Positions 1 to 8,253 are shown, counted from the stretch's first letter. The stretch is 8,739 nt of DNA from Methanobacterium sp. (GCA_028700095.1 JAQVTJ010000069.1:1-8739), one strand, 5' to 3'. The notes: generated by a model from the sequence alone, not told the origin. Numbers and translations: made by a program.

Positions 1-981
1 GCTTTACAATATGGTCAAATAGTTTTTGGTGGACTTATATTCCTGATATTTTCAAGTGTTGCTTCAGGAATACTTAGAGCTGAAGGAGATGTTAATAGGC
101 CAATGTATGCAATGGCAACAACTGCAATTCTTAACATAATTTTGGATCCTATTTTCATATATTATCTGGGGTTAGGTGTTTCAGGTGCAGCAATTGCAAC
201 TGTAATATCTGCAATTATTTCATCTGCTTTAATTCTTTACTGGTTACTTTTAAAACGTGACACATATGTTTCATTATCTCAAAAAGATTTTAATGCTAAC
301 TGGAAAGTTATAAAAAATATTTTAGGTGTTGGTTTACCTGCAAGTGCTGAATTTTTTGTAATGTCCATATTAGGAATTGTAATTAATATTATGTTGGTTA
401 TAACTGGAGGAACAGATGCTGTAGCAGTTTATACTGCAGGTTGGAGAATTGTAATGATAGCAATGATACCTGCTATTGGAATAGGTACTGCTGCAATTAC
501 AATAGCGGGTGCTGCATATGGATCACGAAAATATGATAATATTTCCATTGCACTCAATTATTCTTCTAAGCTGGCAATTGGAATTGCTGCAATAACAGGG
601 CTGATAATTTATATATTTGCTTCAAATATAGCCAATATCTTCGCATATTCATCTGAAAGTGCATTTATGGCACCTTCTATAACAGCATTCCTCCATGTTA
701 TGTATTTCTTCTTAATTGTTGTGCCACTTGGAATCTCTGCAAGTTCAATATTCCATGGAATGGGAAAAGGATTAACATCATTAACCCTTACTATAATCAG
801 AGAACTTTTATTCATTTCAGTATTTGCCTATTTAATGGCTTTTACTTGGGGTTTTGGAGAATATGGGATATGGTGGGGAATAGTTATAGGAGCTGCTTTT
901 GGATGTGGAATAGCATATTTTTGGGCAGCACGATATATTAAAGGACTTAAAAGAAGTTATTATAAACAGATAAATTCCTAA
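1..981 (+). CDS. MATE family efflux transporter, C-terminal part (5' end outside window)
   Basis: The reading frame is open from base 1 to the TAA at 979-981, giving 326 visible residues; MATE proteins are usually about 450, so roughly the first quarter lies upstream of the window. The internal ATG at 103 is not the start, because family sequence continues before it. The segment LRAEGDVNRPM at visible residues 25-35, followed by NIILDPIFIY at about 45-54, is typical of the end of the first six-helix half of MATE transporters. LGVGLPASAE near residue 108 marks the beginning of the second half. The rest is a series of hydrophobic helices ending in a short basic tail (KGLKRSYYKQINS). Family knowledge: MATE proteins export cationic drugs or metabolites across the cytoplasmic membrane using a Na+ or H+ gradient; the substrate cannot be read from this sequence. 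The gene converges on the nucleotidyltransferase gene downstream. Confidence 0.93.
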   Translation, partial: ALQYGQIVFGGLIFLIFSSVASGILRAEGDVNRPMYAMATTAILNIILDPIFIYYLGLGVSGAAIATVISAIISSALILYWLLLKRDTYVSLSQKDFNANWKVIKNILGVGLPASAEFFVMSILGIVINIMLVITGGTDAVAVYTAGWRIVMIAMIPAIGIGTAAITIAGAAYGSRKYDNISIALNYSSKLAIGIAAITGLIIYIFASNIANIFAYSSESAFMAPSITAFLHVMYFFLIVVPLGISASSIFHGMGKGLTSLTLTIIRELLFISVFAYLMAFTWGFGEYGIWWGIVIGAAFGCGIAYFWAARYIKGLKRSYYKQINS

Positions 982-1023
982 AAAAAAAAGAATTTCATAG
1001 AAAATAGATAAAATATCGGTGTA

Positions 1024-1083
1024 TAAATTATTTATTATTATAATTTACCATTTTTTTTATTTTTTTATAGTGTTATTTTTTTT
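1024..1083 (+). terminator. Hairpin plus T tracts after the MATE gene
   Basis: A perfect 8-bp inverted repeat (TAAATTAT at 1024-1031, ATAATTTA at 1040-1047, 8-nt loop) is followed by three T runs of 7-8 bases at 1051-1058, 1060-1066 and 1076-1083. Oligo-T tracts are the usual archaeal terminator; the stem is purely A/T and therefore weak. On the opposite strand the A10 run at 980-989 gives a T10 tract that could end the convergent nucleotidyltransferase transcript. Confidence 0.5.
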
Positions 1084-1093
1084 ATTTAATTTT

Positions 1094-2383
1094 TCATCCC
1101 ACAAATATCCTTACTCTCCATCCTTCTTCTTTTTCAATAATTTCTCCTCTAAGTGGTATGAAATGGGAGTCTATTAAAAGACGGAGATAAGTTACTTGTT
1201 TTGCAGGTAATTTCAGAGGACTTTTTATTTTCCGATCTTCTGCACGCATTTCACAACAAAGCCTATCATTTTTATCAACATAAAAAAGTGCTTCTAATCC
1301 ATTTTTCAGAGATTCTACTTCAAAACTTCGAAGATACATTCCAGCATCAAATGTATATAAAGCTTTATTCGATCCCCTATCTCCTTTTCTGAACATTTTA
1401 TGAGCATCAGATGAAGAGTTACCTTCATTTGATCTGGAAGATACATACCAAGCCCTTTCAATTACTTGTTCCACACTCATATCTTCAGGGATAATTCCAT
1501 TATTTTCATATTTTTTAATTAAATTAAACACTTCGCTACGTGTTACATCTTCTTCAAAAGCACTAACAGCAAGTCGGGTAAGTACAGGTCCATAACCTGC
1601 CATTCTAAATGAAGCCCACATTTGGTCTTCATATTTATAACTTCTACCTGCAACAATAGCATTAACAGCATCAGCATTCATATGTGCTATGTTATTAAGA
1701 TTAGCACGAGAATAGGTGTTTAAACGTTTAGAAAGATCTTTAAGGTTCCTTTCACCGGGAATATTTCCTTTTCGTATTTCTTCTTCAAGTATTTGGATGG
1801 TTGAATCTGGAAGTAGTTTAATAACACTTTCAGGTATTTCCATATTATTTTCTAATATTTCTCTTCTTATCATTCTTCCAGATATTTTATCTCCAGAAAT
1901 CTTGTACTCAGGAATTATATGGAATTTAAGCTTTTTATTATATTTATTATATAAAAATTCATTTACAGCAAACCATCTTATAACATTTCTATTAGGTAAA
2001 TTTCGGGGTATTCCACTGAAAATTCCCTTCTGAGCAAAGTTTGATGCATATTTCTTAATTTTGGCGGTTGAAACATCTGCTGCATCTACATAATCAATAA
2101 CACCATCTTCGATCATCCTAGCTATTCTTATTGGGACAGTATAAGCCAATGTTAATCTATGATGAAGTCCTTCTATAGGTACAATTCTATCAGCACCCGC
2201 TTCCAATGCCATTTTACTTCTTGCTTCATAACTTGCAAAAAAAGGAGCATGGTTTGCACTGTAACCTTTATTTAGATAGATAACAACTTTATCATCTTTC
2301 TTATCAGCAAGATCTCTTGCTTTATCAATAAGTTTAACATGTCCTTTATGGACCGGGTCAAAATCAGCACTTATACCTATCAT
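1094..2383 (-). CDS. HIGH-superfamily nucleotidyltransferase with archaeal C-terminal extension
   Basis: The gene encodes 429 residues. The N-terminal domain is a Rossmann-type nucleotidyltransferase: the HxGH nucleotide-binding motif is H12-K-G14-H15 (context DFDPVHKGH), and SGRMIR at 168-173 resembles the second ATP-binding signature (S-x-x-x-IR) of this superfamily. The region around residues 43-70 (ANHAPFFASYEARSKMALEAGADRIVPI) matches the arrangement in YlbM/TmcAL-type (HIGH_NTase1) proteins. An all-helical middle section (about 190-320) and a Ser/Asn-rich linker near 322-336 lead to a mixed C-terminal domain (about 340-429). Family knowledge: bacterial TmcAL is a tRNA(Met) acetate ligase that adenylates acetate, but the archaeal branch has, as far as I recall, no proven substrate, so cytidylyl versus adenylyl transfer is open. 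The start ATG has a modest upstream GGATG (minus strand, about 6 nt spacing) and an AATATAAA box at 2413-2420. It ends with TGA and is convergent with the MATE gene. Confidence 0.8.
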   Translation of the reverse strand: MIGISADFDPVHKGHVKLIDKARDLADKKDDKVVIYLNKGYSANHAPFFASYEARSKMALEAGADRIVPIEGLHHRLTLAYTVPIRIARMIEDGVIDYVDAADVSTAKIKKYASNFAQKGIFSGIPRNLPNRNVIRWFAVNEFLYNKYNKKLKFHIIPEYKISGDKISGRMIRREILENNMEIPESVIKLLPDSTIQILEEEIRKGNIPGERNLKDLSKRLNTYSRANLNNIAHMNADAVNAIVAGRSYKYEDQMWASFRMAGYGPVLTRLAVSAFEEDVTRSEVFNLIKKYENNGIIPEDMSVEQVIERAWYVSSRSNEGNSSSDAHKMFRKGDRGSNKALYTFDAGMYLRSFEVESLKNGLEALFYVDKNDRLCCEMRAEDRKIKSPLKLPAKQVTYLRLLIDSHFIPLRGEIIEKEEGWRVRIFVG

Positions 2384-2734
2384 TGTATTACATCCATTAA
2401 ACCATCTCTTTCTTTATATTTGTTATATGATAATTTACAATTACTTCTTATAAAATCCAATGTTTATTAAGGTTAATTTATATCTGACCTATACTATTCA
2501 ACTATTTTCAACTATTCACCTTTTTATATAGGGATTTTGTACAAGGTATTTAAGCTATAAAACCGTTATATGGATGTTATTATATTTAATGTTCTAAATA
2601 TGTTTGTTATTTATTTTTACAAAACAATACCCACTATTATAGGCAGAAAAATAAATCAAAATAAATTATTCTACAAAAAAAAATATAGGTTGAATTTTTT
2701 TTTTATTTAGTAAAAATAAAATTTTTAGGCTATT
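2384..2734. other. Gene-poor AT-rich intergenic stretch
   Basis: This 351-base stretch separates two minus-strand genes. It holds the probable nucleotidyltransferase TATA element (AATATAAA on the minus strand, 2413-2420), a short tandem-like repeat of TTCAACTAT near 2495-2517, a TTTTTATATAGGG TATA-like element on the plus strand near 2521-2533, and the terminator of the TMEM175-like gene. A 46-codon plus-strand frame (2570-2710) lacks a ribosome binding site and is low-complexity, so I do not call it. No structured RNA was recognised. Confidence 0.5.
2675..2683 (-). terminator. Oligo-T terminator of the TMEM175-like gene
   Basis: An A9 run on the plus strand gives a T9 tract on the minus strand, about 52 bases past the TAA of the TMEM175-like gene. 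Closer to the stop lies a perfect 7-bp A/T inverted repeat (2711-2717 with 2721-2727, AAA loop), which may help. Confidence 0.45.
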
Positions 2735-3322
2735 TTATCCCTTTATGAAAAAAAGTGTAAAATATACCAAAGAACTCCATTCAGGACTTATAAATGTTAA
2801 AGCAATTGCAACCAATGCCAAAGAAGGAAGTGCCAAGCCAGTTTTATTACGAGATTTTACCATTTTTTTATTGGCATTCTTGTCTAATAAATTTTTTTTA
2901 TTTGCATAATACCAGTTAAGACTAAATAAAACACCGATAAAAAACAGATTCAAATCAAAAAATATTATTGGAACTTTTAGATAACCATAACATCCTACCA
3001 AATTTGTTGAAAATGGTATCAATGCAATTAAACTTAACCATATAATATTTATCCATAAAAGAGTTTGATTAACTTTTTTTATAAAATAAAACTGTGTATG
3101 ATTTATCCTCCAAAATAATGCTAATAAAATAAAACTCATGAAATAAATAAAAAATTGATGAAACATTGCAAAAAAACTATTTATTATAGCAAAATCTGTT
3201 GTAGGATATGTTAATTGAGGCACATTAAGGCTTAAAACTAATAATGTCATTGCAATGGCAAATACACCATCTACCAAAGTTTCAATACGTTTGGTGGTCA
3301 TTAGAATGTTATAATTTCCCAT
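2735..3322 (-). CDS. TMEM175/DUF1211 family membrane protein
   Basis: This is a 195-residue membrane protein. Its first helix carries RIETLVDGVFAIAMTLLVL (residues 12-30), the hallmark first helix of TMEM175-type potassium channels, although the canonical FSD is LVD here (D18 retained). FWRINHTQFYFIKKVNQTLLW and ALIPFSTNLVG match later family signatures, and about six transmembrane segments are visible. Family knowledge: prokaryotic members assemble as tetramers and conduct K+, with hydrophobic residues of helix 1 forming the pore constriction; channel function here is an inference. The open frame extends 20 codons further, to a TTG at 3380-3382, but I chose the ATG at 3322 because GAGGAG (minus strand, 3331-3336) lies 8 nt upstream and the family motif begins soon after it. 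A TATA box just upstream suggests an independent promoter, not co-transcription with the broken ThrE gene 65 bp away. Confidence 0.85.
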   Translation of the reverse strand: MGNYNILMTTKRIETLVDGVFAIAMTLLVLSLNVPQLTYPTTDFAIINSFFAMFHQFFIYFMSFILLALFWRINHTQFYFIKKVNQTLLWINIIWLSLIALIPFSTNLVGCYGYLKVPIIFFDLNLFFIGVLFSLNWYYANKKNLLDKNANKKMVKSRNKTGLALPSLALVAIALTFISPEWSSLVYFTLFFIKG

Positions 3323-3330
3323 AAAATATT

Positions 3331-3336
3331 CTCCTC
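3331..3336 (-). promoter_or_regulatory. Ribosome binding site that fixes the TMEM175-like start
   Basis: On the minus strand this reads GAGGAG, 8 nt before the ATG at 3322. No comparable site precedes the upstream TTG, so it decides the start. Confidence 0.8.
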
Positions 3337-3369
3337 TTTCATTTGAATTTAAGATAATTACATATATAT

Positions 3370-3377
3370 AATATAAA
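3370..3377 (-). promoter_or_regulatory. TATA box for the TMEM175-like gene
   Basis: The minus strand reads TTTATATT within a longer TATTTATATTATATATAT stretch. Transcription about 25 bases downstream would start near 3349, giving a leader of roughly 26 nt that contains the GAGGAG site. The region is very AT-rich, so chance matches are possible. Confidence 0.5.
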
Positions 3378-3387
3378 TACAATCATT

Positions 3388-4625
3388 TCATCCTTTTAAT
3401 GGTTCAGTTATAACTGCACCTATCAAAAGCCCAAGAGAAATAGCTACTATGGTCATGAAAACAGTTATACCCTCTGTTAAGGCTGTTAAATAATTTTGAC
3501 TAACTAATGTTGCTAAACTCATAACTCCCAATGCACCGGGAACAAGTATCCAAAAGGCAGGCATTATTGAAACAATACTTGGGGTTTTATGATCTAGTTT
3601 TTCAATTATTTTCCCGCTTATTGTCATTAGAAGTGATCCTAAAAAAGCTCCAAACACCCCTCCTACAAAATGGTTTCCAGCTTGCTGACTAAAAAATGCT
3701 ATGTATAATATTAGTATAACCCAAGGAATGTCTTTATTTTTAATTGACATAAAAAAATACATTCCCATAGCAAATATAAAAACTCCAAGATACGGAGCCC
3801 ACCATCCTAATGCATTTAATTGATTGGCTACTAGAAAATTTTGTTGGGAAATACCAGTAATTTGTATTCCTATAAGCACTCCAAACAATAAAAGAAACAA
3901 TATTGCAGTTCCATATATTACTCTACTTGCACCAGATATAATCTCACCATATGCCAATTCAAACATTCCTGTTGTTAAAGTAGCACCTGGCAGAAAATAG
4001 GCTAATGCAGTAATAACATTGCAACAGAACCTGTAATTAATCCAGATTTAACACCTAAAATAGAGAAGTAAGTAACAATTAAAGCTGCAACAACAGGAAG
4101 TATAAGTAAAAATCTTGATCTACCACTACTAATAATAAATAAAATTCCAACTATTGCTCCAAGAACACCTGAAACAACCAATTGTTGAGGTGTAGGTTGG
4201 AGTAACATTCCAATACCCACAGAAAATAATATATATCCAAATAATATACCTAAAGATCCAAATTTATGTTTTTCAGATAATATTCTCTTTAAACATTTTT
4301 TACCTTCTGTTGGGCTAATGTTACCAGCTTATGCCATATATATTAAATCATATATCTCAGAAACCTGATTTAAAGGTAAAAATCCAGGTTTTTGTATGGT
4401 GGCGTTTAAAGGTGCTGCTTCATGATCACCAATTTTCAAAATTAACATGGTAGGAAATACCAGAATCTCATCTTTTACATTATATGCTTCGGCTATCTTT
4501 TCTAAAATTATTTTAATATCCACAACAGAAACACCTAAAGCTGTTAAAACCTTACCTAATTGGGTTAAAAATTCCATTAAACCATTAGATGAAATTTCAT
4601 CTGTTTTAAAATCATTATTTTCCAT
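3388..4625 (-). pseudogene. Threonine/serine exporter (ThrE family), broken by a stop and a frameshift
   Basis: Three consecutive minus-strand pieces together form one ThrE protein of about 412 residues. Piece 1 (4625-4332, 98 residues) is the N-terminal cytoplasmic domain (FLTQLGKVLTALGVSVVDI, VFPTMLIL). It ends at an in-frame TAA (4331-4329), after which the same frame continues with AGNISPTEGKKCLKRIL, normal ThrE sequence, then membrane helices down to about 4020. There the frame must change: the helix GSVA joins NVITALAYFLPGATLTTG only if one base, most simply an A in the AA at about 4019-4020, was lost. The allowed window for the shift is 4005-4047. The last piece contains ELAYGEIISGASRVIYG and MPAFWILVPGALGV, classic ThrE C-terminal signatures, and ends in TGA. 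Family knowledge: ThrE exports threonine and serine across the cytoplasmic membrane. No clear ribosome binding site precedes the first ATG. It is either a recent pseudogene or the product of sequence errors. Confidence 0.85.
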
Positions 4626-4735
4626 TTGAATTATACCATATACTTTGAAGAAATTTTTTTTTTAGATTTCTTTTAATATTTTATTTTTACTACCAAAAAA
4701 TTTTATCTAGATTATTTAAAATATTATTTCTATTT

Positions 4736-4744
4736 AAAAAAAAA
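4736..4744 (-). terminator. Oligo-T terminator of RaSEA gene
   Basis: An A9 run on the plus strand (T9 on the minus strand) begins 17 bases past the RaSEA stop codon. This suggests that RaSEA and the ThrE gene are separate transcription units. Confidence 0.5.
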
Positions 4745-4761
4745 TATATTATACTATATAA

Positions 4762-5829
4762 TTATTTTTTACGAATTAAATTTGTAGTTGATCTTGTAAT
4801 ATCACCATATTCAATCTCAGATCTCCATTTATCCTTACATTCACATTCAAAATCTTCAGGAATTGTTTGATTAAGATTTGAATCAATTATCATATTTTTC
4901 AGGAGTGAATTACATTTTTTACAGTTATAAGGTCCTCTTCTACTTCCAAAACCTGCAGTATCCATAATTACCGGGATATCCAGGGATTTTCTAACCTGTT
5001 TTATAATTTCCATTATACTCCATATCCATGGGGGCTGATATGATCCACCTTTCCATAAAAGTTCCATTAAAGTATCTTTATGTATGGTTGCTGGGCAAAA
5101 TGATATTCTACTTACACCAACAGATTCTGCATATTCTGCTGACTTAACTGCTTCATCTATTGCATTTTTTTCTGATGTTAATATGGGCTTAACAAAGAGA
5201 TATGCCTTTGCTTTCACATCACAATCTAAATTTGTTGTTTTAATAATTTCAAGAGCTCTTTCAAAATCTTCCCTTGAGAAACCTTTATTGATCTTCTCTT
5301 CTCTAGTATAATCATTGGATGTTTCAAGACCAATACCAATCTCAAATATTTTATTTCCAAGAAACTTACAACATTCTTTTAATACTTCAGCAGTGATATA
5401 TTCGGGTCTTGATTCAACAACTACTTCTTCAATATTTTCTTTATTTTTAAGGATTTTTAAAATTTCATTTCTGGCTCTTACTGGTATTTCATTAGGATTG
5501 AGAAAACTACCAGAAACAAATATTTTAACCACTGTTTTTTCCTTTATCTCATATTTTCCAATTGATTTTTTAAATATATCTATTAATTCTTCTGAATCCA
5601 CCTTTTCAAGAGGAGAATCAGCAACATAACTGCACATTGTACAGCCTCCAGATACTGAGACAGCCCATGCACATCCGGAGGTAGGTAGAACTATAAAAAT
5701 TGTATTACCCTTTCCAGAGTATAGAATATCTTCCCCTGACCAGGATGCAGCAAGATCTTCAGGAGATCTTTTCTCCATCTTATCCAGAGCATTTTCTCTG
5801 ATTTCTTGCATTAAATTTTGAATTTCCAT
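4762..5829 (-). CDS. raSEA: Archaeosine biosynthesis radical SAM protein RaSEA
   Basis: The gene encodes 355 residues. Cysteines C53, C63 and C66 in GCAWAVSVSGGCTMCSY give a C-x9-C-x2-C spacing, the Elp3-like variant of the radical SAM 4Fe-4S site, and the GGCTMCSYVADSP context is characteristic of the RaSEA family. Further family segments are KIFVSGSFLNPNEIP, VVVESRPEYI, EIGIGLETSND and KAYLFVKPILT. A C-terminal cysteine set (C303, C306, C329, C331) may bind metal. Family knowledge: RaSEA works with the lysine-transferring enzyme ArcS to turn preQ0-lysine at position 15 of archaeal tRNA into archaeosine, which stabilises the tRNA; ArcS is not in this window. The start ATG at 5829 is preceded by GTGA (minus strand, spacing about 5 nt), matching the archaeal anti-Shine-Dalgarno. 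The gene is divergent from the SPL-like gene, with a 99-bp shared upstream region, and stops at TAA. Confidence 0.9.
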   Translation of the reverse strand: MEIQNLMQEIRENALDKMEKRSPEDLAASWSGEDILYSGKGNTIFIVLPTSGCAWAVSVSGGCTMCSYVADSPLEKVDSEELIDIFKKSIGKYEIKEKTVVKIFVSGSFLNPNEIPVRARNEILKILKNKENIEEVVVESRPEYITAEVLKECCKFLGNKIFEIGIGLETSNDYTREEKINKGFSREDFERALEIIKTTNLDCDVKAKAYLFVKPILTSEKNAIDEAVKSAEYAESVGVSRISFCPATIHKDTLMELLWKGGSYQPPWIWSIMEIIKQVRKSLDIPVIMDTAGFGSRRGPYNCKKCNSLLKNMIIDSNLNQTIPEDFECECKDKWRSEIEYGDITRSTTNLIRKK

Positions 5830-5888
5830 TTATTCACTTTCCATTTACATAAATAAATAATTTTAAAATAATATTCTTATTATTAATT

Positions 5889-5897
5889 AATATAAAC
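5889..5897 (+). promoter_or_regulatory. TATA box of the SPL-like gene in the divergent region
   Basis: AATATAAAC lies in the 99-bp region between the divergent RaSEA and SPL-like genes. A start about 25 bases downstream (near 5918) would leave a very short leader that begins at about the AGGTG ribosome binding site (5917-5921). The minus-strand promoter of RaSEA is less clear; an ATTATTTATTT stretch near 5848-5860 is the best candidate. Confidence 0.4.
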
Positions 5898-5928
5898 TAG
5901 TTGTTGATAAGGATATAGGTGTATATAT

Positions 5929-6825
5929 TTGGTAAATGAGATTAATGTCAAAACGATTCTTAACAAGAATAAAAAACATGATGGTTGGTTTTTAGGTAAT
6001 TATACATTAAATCCATATGCAGGATGTTCAATGGCTTGCATATACTGTTATACTCGTGGTAGTAAATACGGCGGTGACTATGGGGTTGAAGTAGCAGCTA
6101 AATCAAATGCAGTTCCTTTACTAAAAAAACAGTTAAAAAATAGTATAAGGCGAAATGAAAGAGGTATAATAATATTAGGATCTGCTGCTGATCCATATCC
6201 ATTAGTTGAAAAAGACTTAACTCTGACTCGGGAAATACTTGGAATAATTAAACGATATAAGTTCCCAATCCACATCCTAACTAAATCAAAATTGATAATA
6301 AGAGATATGGATATTTTAAAGGGTATTAAAGAGGTTGCGATTTTACCAGATGAACTAATAAATAAACTGGACAATGGAGTCATTATATCTTTTTCATTTT
6401 CTACCTTAAATGAAAAATTAGCTAAAATTATTTAACCCGGAGCTCCCAGTCCTATTGAACGCTTAAAAACAATGAAAAAGTTTAGTAATGTGGGATTTAA
6501 AACAGGGATCATTAATATGCCTACACTTCCCTTCTTATCTGATTCAGAAAAAGAAATTAAAGCAATAGCTATGAATGCAAAGAGTTATGGGGCGCATTAT
6601 GTTTTACATGCTGGTTTAACTTTATATGGGAATGGTCAAGATGATTGTAAGACACTTTACTTCAATTTTTTAAAGGATCATTATCCTGATCTTTTACCAG
6701 GGTATGAAAAACTCTTTAAAGGATCAATTACATATTCCAGAGATTATCAGAATGATTTGAGCATTAAGTTTAGCACAATTTCTAGCAGTTATGGTATTAA
6801 AAACAGAATTACAACAATTAAGTAA
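5929..6825 (+). pseudogene. SPL-family radical SAM protein, interrupted by an in-frame TAA
   Basis: One frame runs for 299 codons with a single internal stop. The first 168 residues contain NYTLNPYAGCSMACIYCYTRG, with the radical SAM cysteines C33, C37 and C40 (C-x3-C-x2-C), then GSAADPYPLVEKDLTLTR and HILTKSKLIIRD, all typical of spore-photolyase-like (SplB/COG1533) proteins. Codon 169 is TAA (6433-6435). The same frame resumes directly with PGAPSPIERLKTMKKF and runs on to SYGIKNRI, the normal second half; the family usually reads EPGAPSP, so GAA to TAA is the simplest change. The start is the TTG at 5929, since AGGTG (5917-5921) sits 7 nt upstream and an in-frame TAA at 5908 excludes anything longer. 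An internal ATG at 6472 would give only the last 117 residues, without the iron-sulfur site. Members outside sporulating bacteria have no firmly established substrate. It is either a recent pseudogene or a sequencing error. Confidence 0.85.
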
Positions 6826-6901
6826 TAGAAAATCAATAAAACTGTTGATGATTATAAATAATGTAATTGTATTGGAATGATTTTTCTTTTATAAGTTAGT
6901 C

Positions 6902-6911
6902 TTTTTTTTTT
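6902..6911 (+). terminator. Oligo-T terminator after the SPL-like gene
   Basis: A T10 run lies about 77 bases past the final stop of the SPL-like frame, in a generally T-rich stretch (TTTTTCTTTTATAAG upstream). No strong stem is visible. Confidence 0.45.
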
Positions 6912-6988
6912 GTTATGGAATAATACAAACAGGCAGTATTTTACATTTTATCTCGGACTTTGATAAGTAATTAAAAAGATAATATTTG

Positions 6989-7132
6989 CTATAAATGGCC
7001 ATAACCCTGTTTGATTATGCCTATAGGATTAAATCTTTTTGGATCATCTATAAAATAACTGTAAGGACATTTACTATGTATTTTTAAATGAAAACTATCT
7101 GGTTTTATTTCTATAGATCTAGAGATCTTCAT
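6989..7132 (-). CDS. Doubtful 47-codon frame, unrecognised
   Basis: In the 423-base gap between the SPL-like gene and mer, the minus strand carries ATG to TAG with 47 codons: MKISRSIEIKPDSFHLKIHS, then KCPYSYFIDDPKRFNPIG, then IIKQGYGHL. The composition (P, D, G, H, C, Y spread evenly, few low-complexity runs) looks more protein-like than typical AT-rich noise here. There is no Shine-Dalgarno before the ATG, only TTTATAAAT about 7 nt upstream, and I recognise no family. It could be a very small gene, the remnant of a larger decayed gene, or chance. The rest of the gap (6826-6988 and 7133-7248) shows only terminator-like tracts. Confidence 0.2.
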   Translation of the reverse strand: MKISRSIEIKPDSFHLKIHSKCPYSYFIDDPKRFNPIGIIKQGYGHL

Positions 7133-7224
7133 ATAGCATATTTATAAACATTATATGATACTAGAACCCAAAGACTGATAAATAAGTTTAGAGACGTATT
7201 TAGGGTTTCTTAATATATTATTTA

Positions 7225-7239
7225 GAAAAAGAAAAAAAG
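7225..7239 (-). terminator. Pyrimidine-rich terminator of mer
   Basis: The minus strand reads CTTTTTTTCTTTTTC immediately past the mer stop (10 bases downstream). T-rich tracts this close to a highly expressed archaeal gene are typical terminators. Confidence 0.55.
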
Positions 7240-7248
7240 ATGGAGAGT

Positions 7249-8214
<966 letters not shown>

Positions 8215-8245
8215 GATTTATCACCATTTTTAATTTTATTTGGAG

Positions 8246-8253
8246 TATAAAAA
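8246..8253 (-). promoter_or_regulatory. mer: Probable mer TATA box
   Basis: The minus strand reads TTTTTATA (context AATATTTTTATACTCC), placing a start near 8226 and a leader of only about 12 nt containing GGTGA. A second TATA-like element, CTATTTAAGT at 8282-8291 (minus strand), would give a leader of about 50 nt. I cannot tell which is used. Confidence 0.4.

Noticed and set aside
2570..2710. 46-codon plus-strand frame in the spacer after the nucleotidyltransferase
   Set aside because: It has no ribosome binding site, its composition is dominated by K, N, I, F and Y as expected from AT-rich DNA, and it ends in a poly-T tract.
3323..3382. N-terminal extension of the TMEM175-like protein to a TTG
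   Set aside because: It overlaps the TATA box and the strong GAGGAG site belonging to the ATG at 3322, and adds a tail not expected for the family.
4005..4047. Programmed -1 ribosomal frameshift in ThrE
   Set aside because: No X-XXY-YYZ slippery heptamer or downstream stem is seen at the joint, and a separate in-frame TAA already breaks the gene.
4002..4220. Separate 72-residue membrane protein
   Set aside because: It is the middle of the broken ThrE gene: family sequence is readable upstream of its ATG in the same frame, back to the TAA at 4329-4331.
6472..6825. Separate 117-residue gene
   Set aside because: It is in the same frame as the upstream SPL-like sequence and continues it across the TAA; it has no own ribosome binding site and lacks the catalytic cysteines.
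7115..7128. Paired AGATCT palindromes separated by AG
   Set aside because: Two six-base palindromes close together are weak evidence for an operator; no second copy or associated promoter was found.
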